This document shows, piece after piece, positions 43,555 through 44,605 of a stretch of 44,605 nucleotides of DNA. Source of the DNA: Actinomadura darangshiensis (GTDB taxonomy: Bacteria > Actinomycetota > Actinomycetes > Streptosporangiales > Streptosporangiaceae); contig NZ_SMKY01000042.1 of NCBI RefSeq assembly GCF_004349235.1, positions 1 to 44,605 of the forward strand. Reading direction: 5' to 3'. Each line of letters opens with the position of its first letter. The stretch's first letter is position 1. The notes under the pieces were generated by a model. That model saw only the letters and a list, made by a program, of their open reading frames with translations, did no database searches and was not told the DNA's origin. The translations under genes were made by a program, and so were the position numbers.

Positions 43555-44411
43555 TCGTCGCCCTCAATCAGATCCAGAAGGAATGCGCGTGTAGCTGTCG
43601 CGTCGAGCGCGATCGCGCACAACCGGTCGAATCTGACCTTATAGGACTGGAGTTCATCTTTCTCTTCGAGCATCCGGTCATCGACGCTGGTCTCAAGAAA
43701 CACGATGTCGCGTTCCCCCGGGTCGGAGTAGCCAAGTTGTGTGAAGGACTCACCTGCTCCTGGGTATAGTCCGGCGGTCGTCGGGATGACCTGGAACTCG
43801 ATGTTCGGAAGGTCGGACATCTCGATGAGGTGCCGGACTTGCGGGACGCGTATGGGCGGTGAGACGAGCCGCCGGAGGGTGTTCTCGTCCACCACGGCGT
43901 GCAGCCGGCAGGGGGTGTCCGCCGTCGTCAAGATCTCCTGGCGTTGCAGCCGAGCGGCCACGTGTCGTCGGACTTCGGCAGGGTCATCGATCCCGGCGGC
44001 GTTGGTGACGAGTTCGATGTAGCCGGCTTCTTGTAAGAGCCCCGGGAGATAGGTGTTCTGGAAGGTCCGGACTGTCGAAGCCGAGGCTTCGAACCCCGGG
44101 TACTCATTGCGGAAGACGTCGTTGTATCTCGTCCACCAACCGCGCTCACGTGCTTCGCGCGCGAGACGCGTCAGGGCCTCGCGTTCCTTGCCGTCTACGC
44201 CGTAGAGCTCGCAGAGATCATTGACTGCGTCGGCGTTGGGGGTGATCCACCGTGCCTTTTCGATGTAGTTGAGCTTGGTGGCGCTCCATCGGAGGCGCTT
44301 GCATACCTCGGTCGTGGTCATGCCGATCTCCTTGCGGGCGGCGACCAGCTTGCGGCTCAGGGCGCGCTTCTTGATCGTCGGGCTATAGCCGTCGACATGA
44401 ATCTCACTCAC
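43551..44411 (-). CDS. XRE-family regulator with DUF5753 (Scr1-like)
   Basis: A 286-aa protein. The N-terminal HTH_31-type helix-turn-helix spans about residues 20-75 (LVAARKEIGMTTTEVCKRLR, WSATKLNYIEKARWITPNAD). The DUF5753 domain fills the rest (FQNTYLPGLLQEAGYIELVT, then RLQRQEIL and YPGAGESFTQLGY). The GTG start gives MSEIHVDGYSP. It is coupled to DUF397. Actinomycetes carry many such pairs, some controlling antibiotic production or development. Its upstream region has lower GC and a TCTCT-TTT-AGAGA inverted repeat. Confidence 0.92.
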   Translation of the reverse strand: MSEIHVDGYSPTIKKRALSRKLVAARKEIGMTTTEVCKRLRWSATKLNYIEKARWITPNADAVNDLCELYGVDGKEREALTRLAREARERGWWTRYNDVFRNEYPGFEASASTVRTFQNTYLPGLLQEAGYIELVTNAAGIDDPAEVRRHVAARLQRQEILTTADTPCRLHAVVDENTLRRLVSPPIRVPQVRHLIEMSDLPNIEFQVIPTTAGLYPGAGESFTQLGYSDPGERDIVFLETSVDDRMLEEKDELQSYKVRFDRLCAIALDATATRAFLLDLIEGDE

Positions 44412-44465
44412 GGTGACACCTTGCCATGCGCTGGGTGATGCTGTCCGGCGAAGCTTGCTCTGAAG

Positions 44466-44478
44466 TCTCTTTTAGAGA
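44466..44478. promoter_or_regulatory. Inverted repeat upstream of the XRE gene
   Basis: TCTCT-TTT-AGAGA, 13 bp, 55 bases upstream of the GTG, in a locally AT-rich stretch. It could be an operator or part of the promoter. Confidence 0.35.
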
Positions 44479-44605
44479 ATCTATTGCGATCTTGCATGTC
44501 CGCCTGTCACCTTGTGTTGCGACAAGAACACGCTCGGCAATCGAGTTGGACTCTTCACGCGGAAAGTGGTGGTCGCGGTGCGGGACACACTGGGTGGTGC
44601 TGGGA

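Overview
The window reads as chromosomal DNA of a high-GC, soil-type actinomycete. The third-codon-position GC bias is strong, GTG and TTG starts are common, and many genes look leaderless. It carries a principal sigma factor of HrdB type next to a DUF7455 gene and an actinobacterial ParE-type topoisomerase, and it has an XRE/DUF5753 plus DUF397 pair. The HrdB-DUF7455-ParE arrangement is known from Streptomyces. The protein flavour suggests Streptosporangiales/Thermomonosporaceae (Actinomadura-like), but that placement is inference. I see no rRNA, tRNA, CRISPR array or insertion sequence.

Layout. 1-2314: the end of a proline-rich TerD-family protein, an HhH base-excision repair protein and RNase HII. 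2393-5906: a minus-strand ABC-transporter plus two-component operon (ATPase, permease, histidine kinase, response regulator). 6092-9366: a membrane-anchored protein with two CbxX-type AAA+ domains, then a histidine phosphatase. 9363-11571: pxpABC (5-oxoprolinase). 11601-17580: an uncharacterised minus-strand block with two TY-Chap/SseB-like proteins, a 122-aa partner, a 540-aa protein and an 82-aa three-helix-bundle protein. 17728-19177: a molybdopterin oxidoreductase with its cytochrome b. 19273-19854: a second HhH-GPD protein. 20257-22338: a PAS-PAS-GAF-PP2C phosphatase.

22592-30622 is the housekeeping core: the HrdB-type sigma factor, YaaA, a GNAT protein, DUF7455, an ABC-2 exporter and ParE. 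30704-32985 holds a membrane protein and a second kinase/regulator pair. 33059-35973 holds an orphan small protein, a ketosteroid-isomerase-like enzyme behind a KstR2-like palindrome, and a translationally coupled TetR-DUF2867-DUF6463-RidA operon with a clear autoregulatory operator. 35998-36908 is an ArsR-ArsN1 pair. 37113-39780 holds two MFS exporters, 39922-43308 a DUF4132 giant, and 43354-44411 the DUF397/XRE pair.

The most interesting parts are the TY-Chap/SseB block, the tandem AAA+ protein with membrane helices, the ArsR-ArsN1 pair with a three-cysteine sensor, the KstR2-like site in front of an intact ketosteroid isomerase, and a recurrent leaderless promoter architecture (TANNNT, then 6-7 bases, then the start codon).
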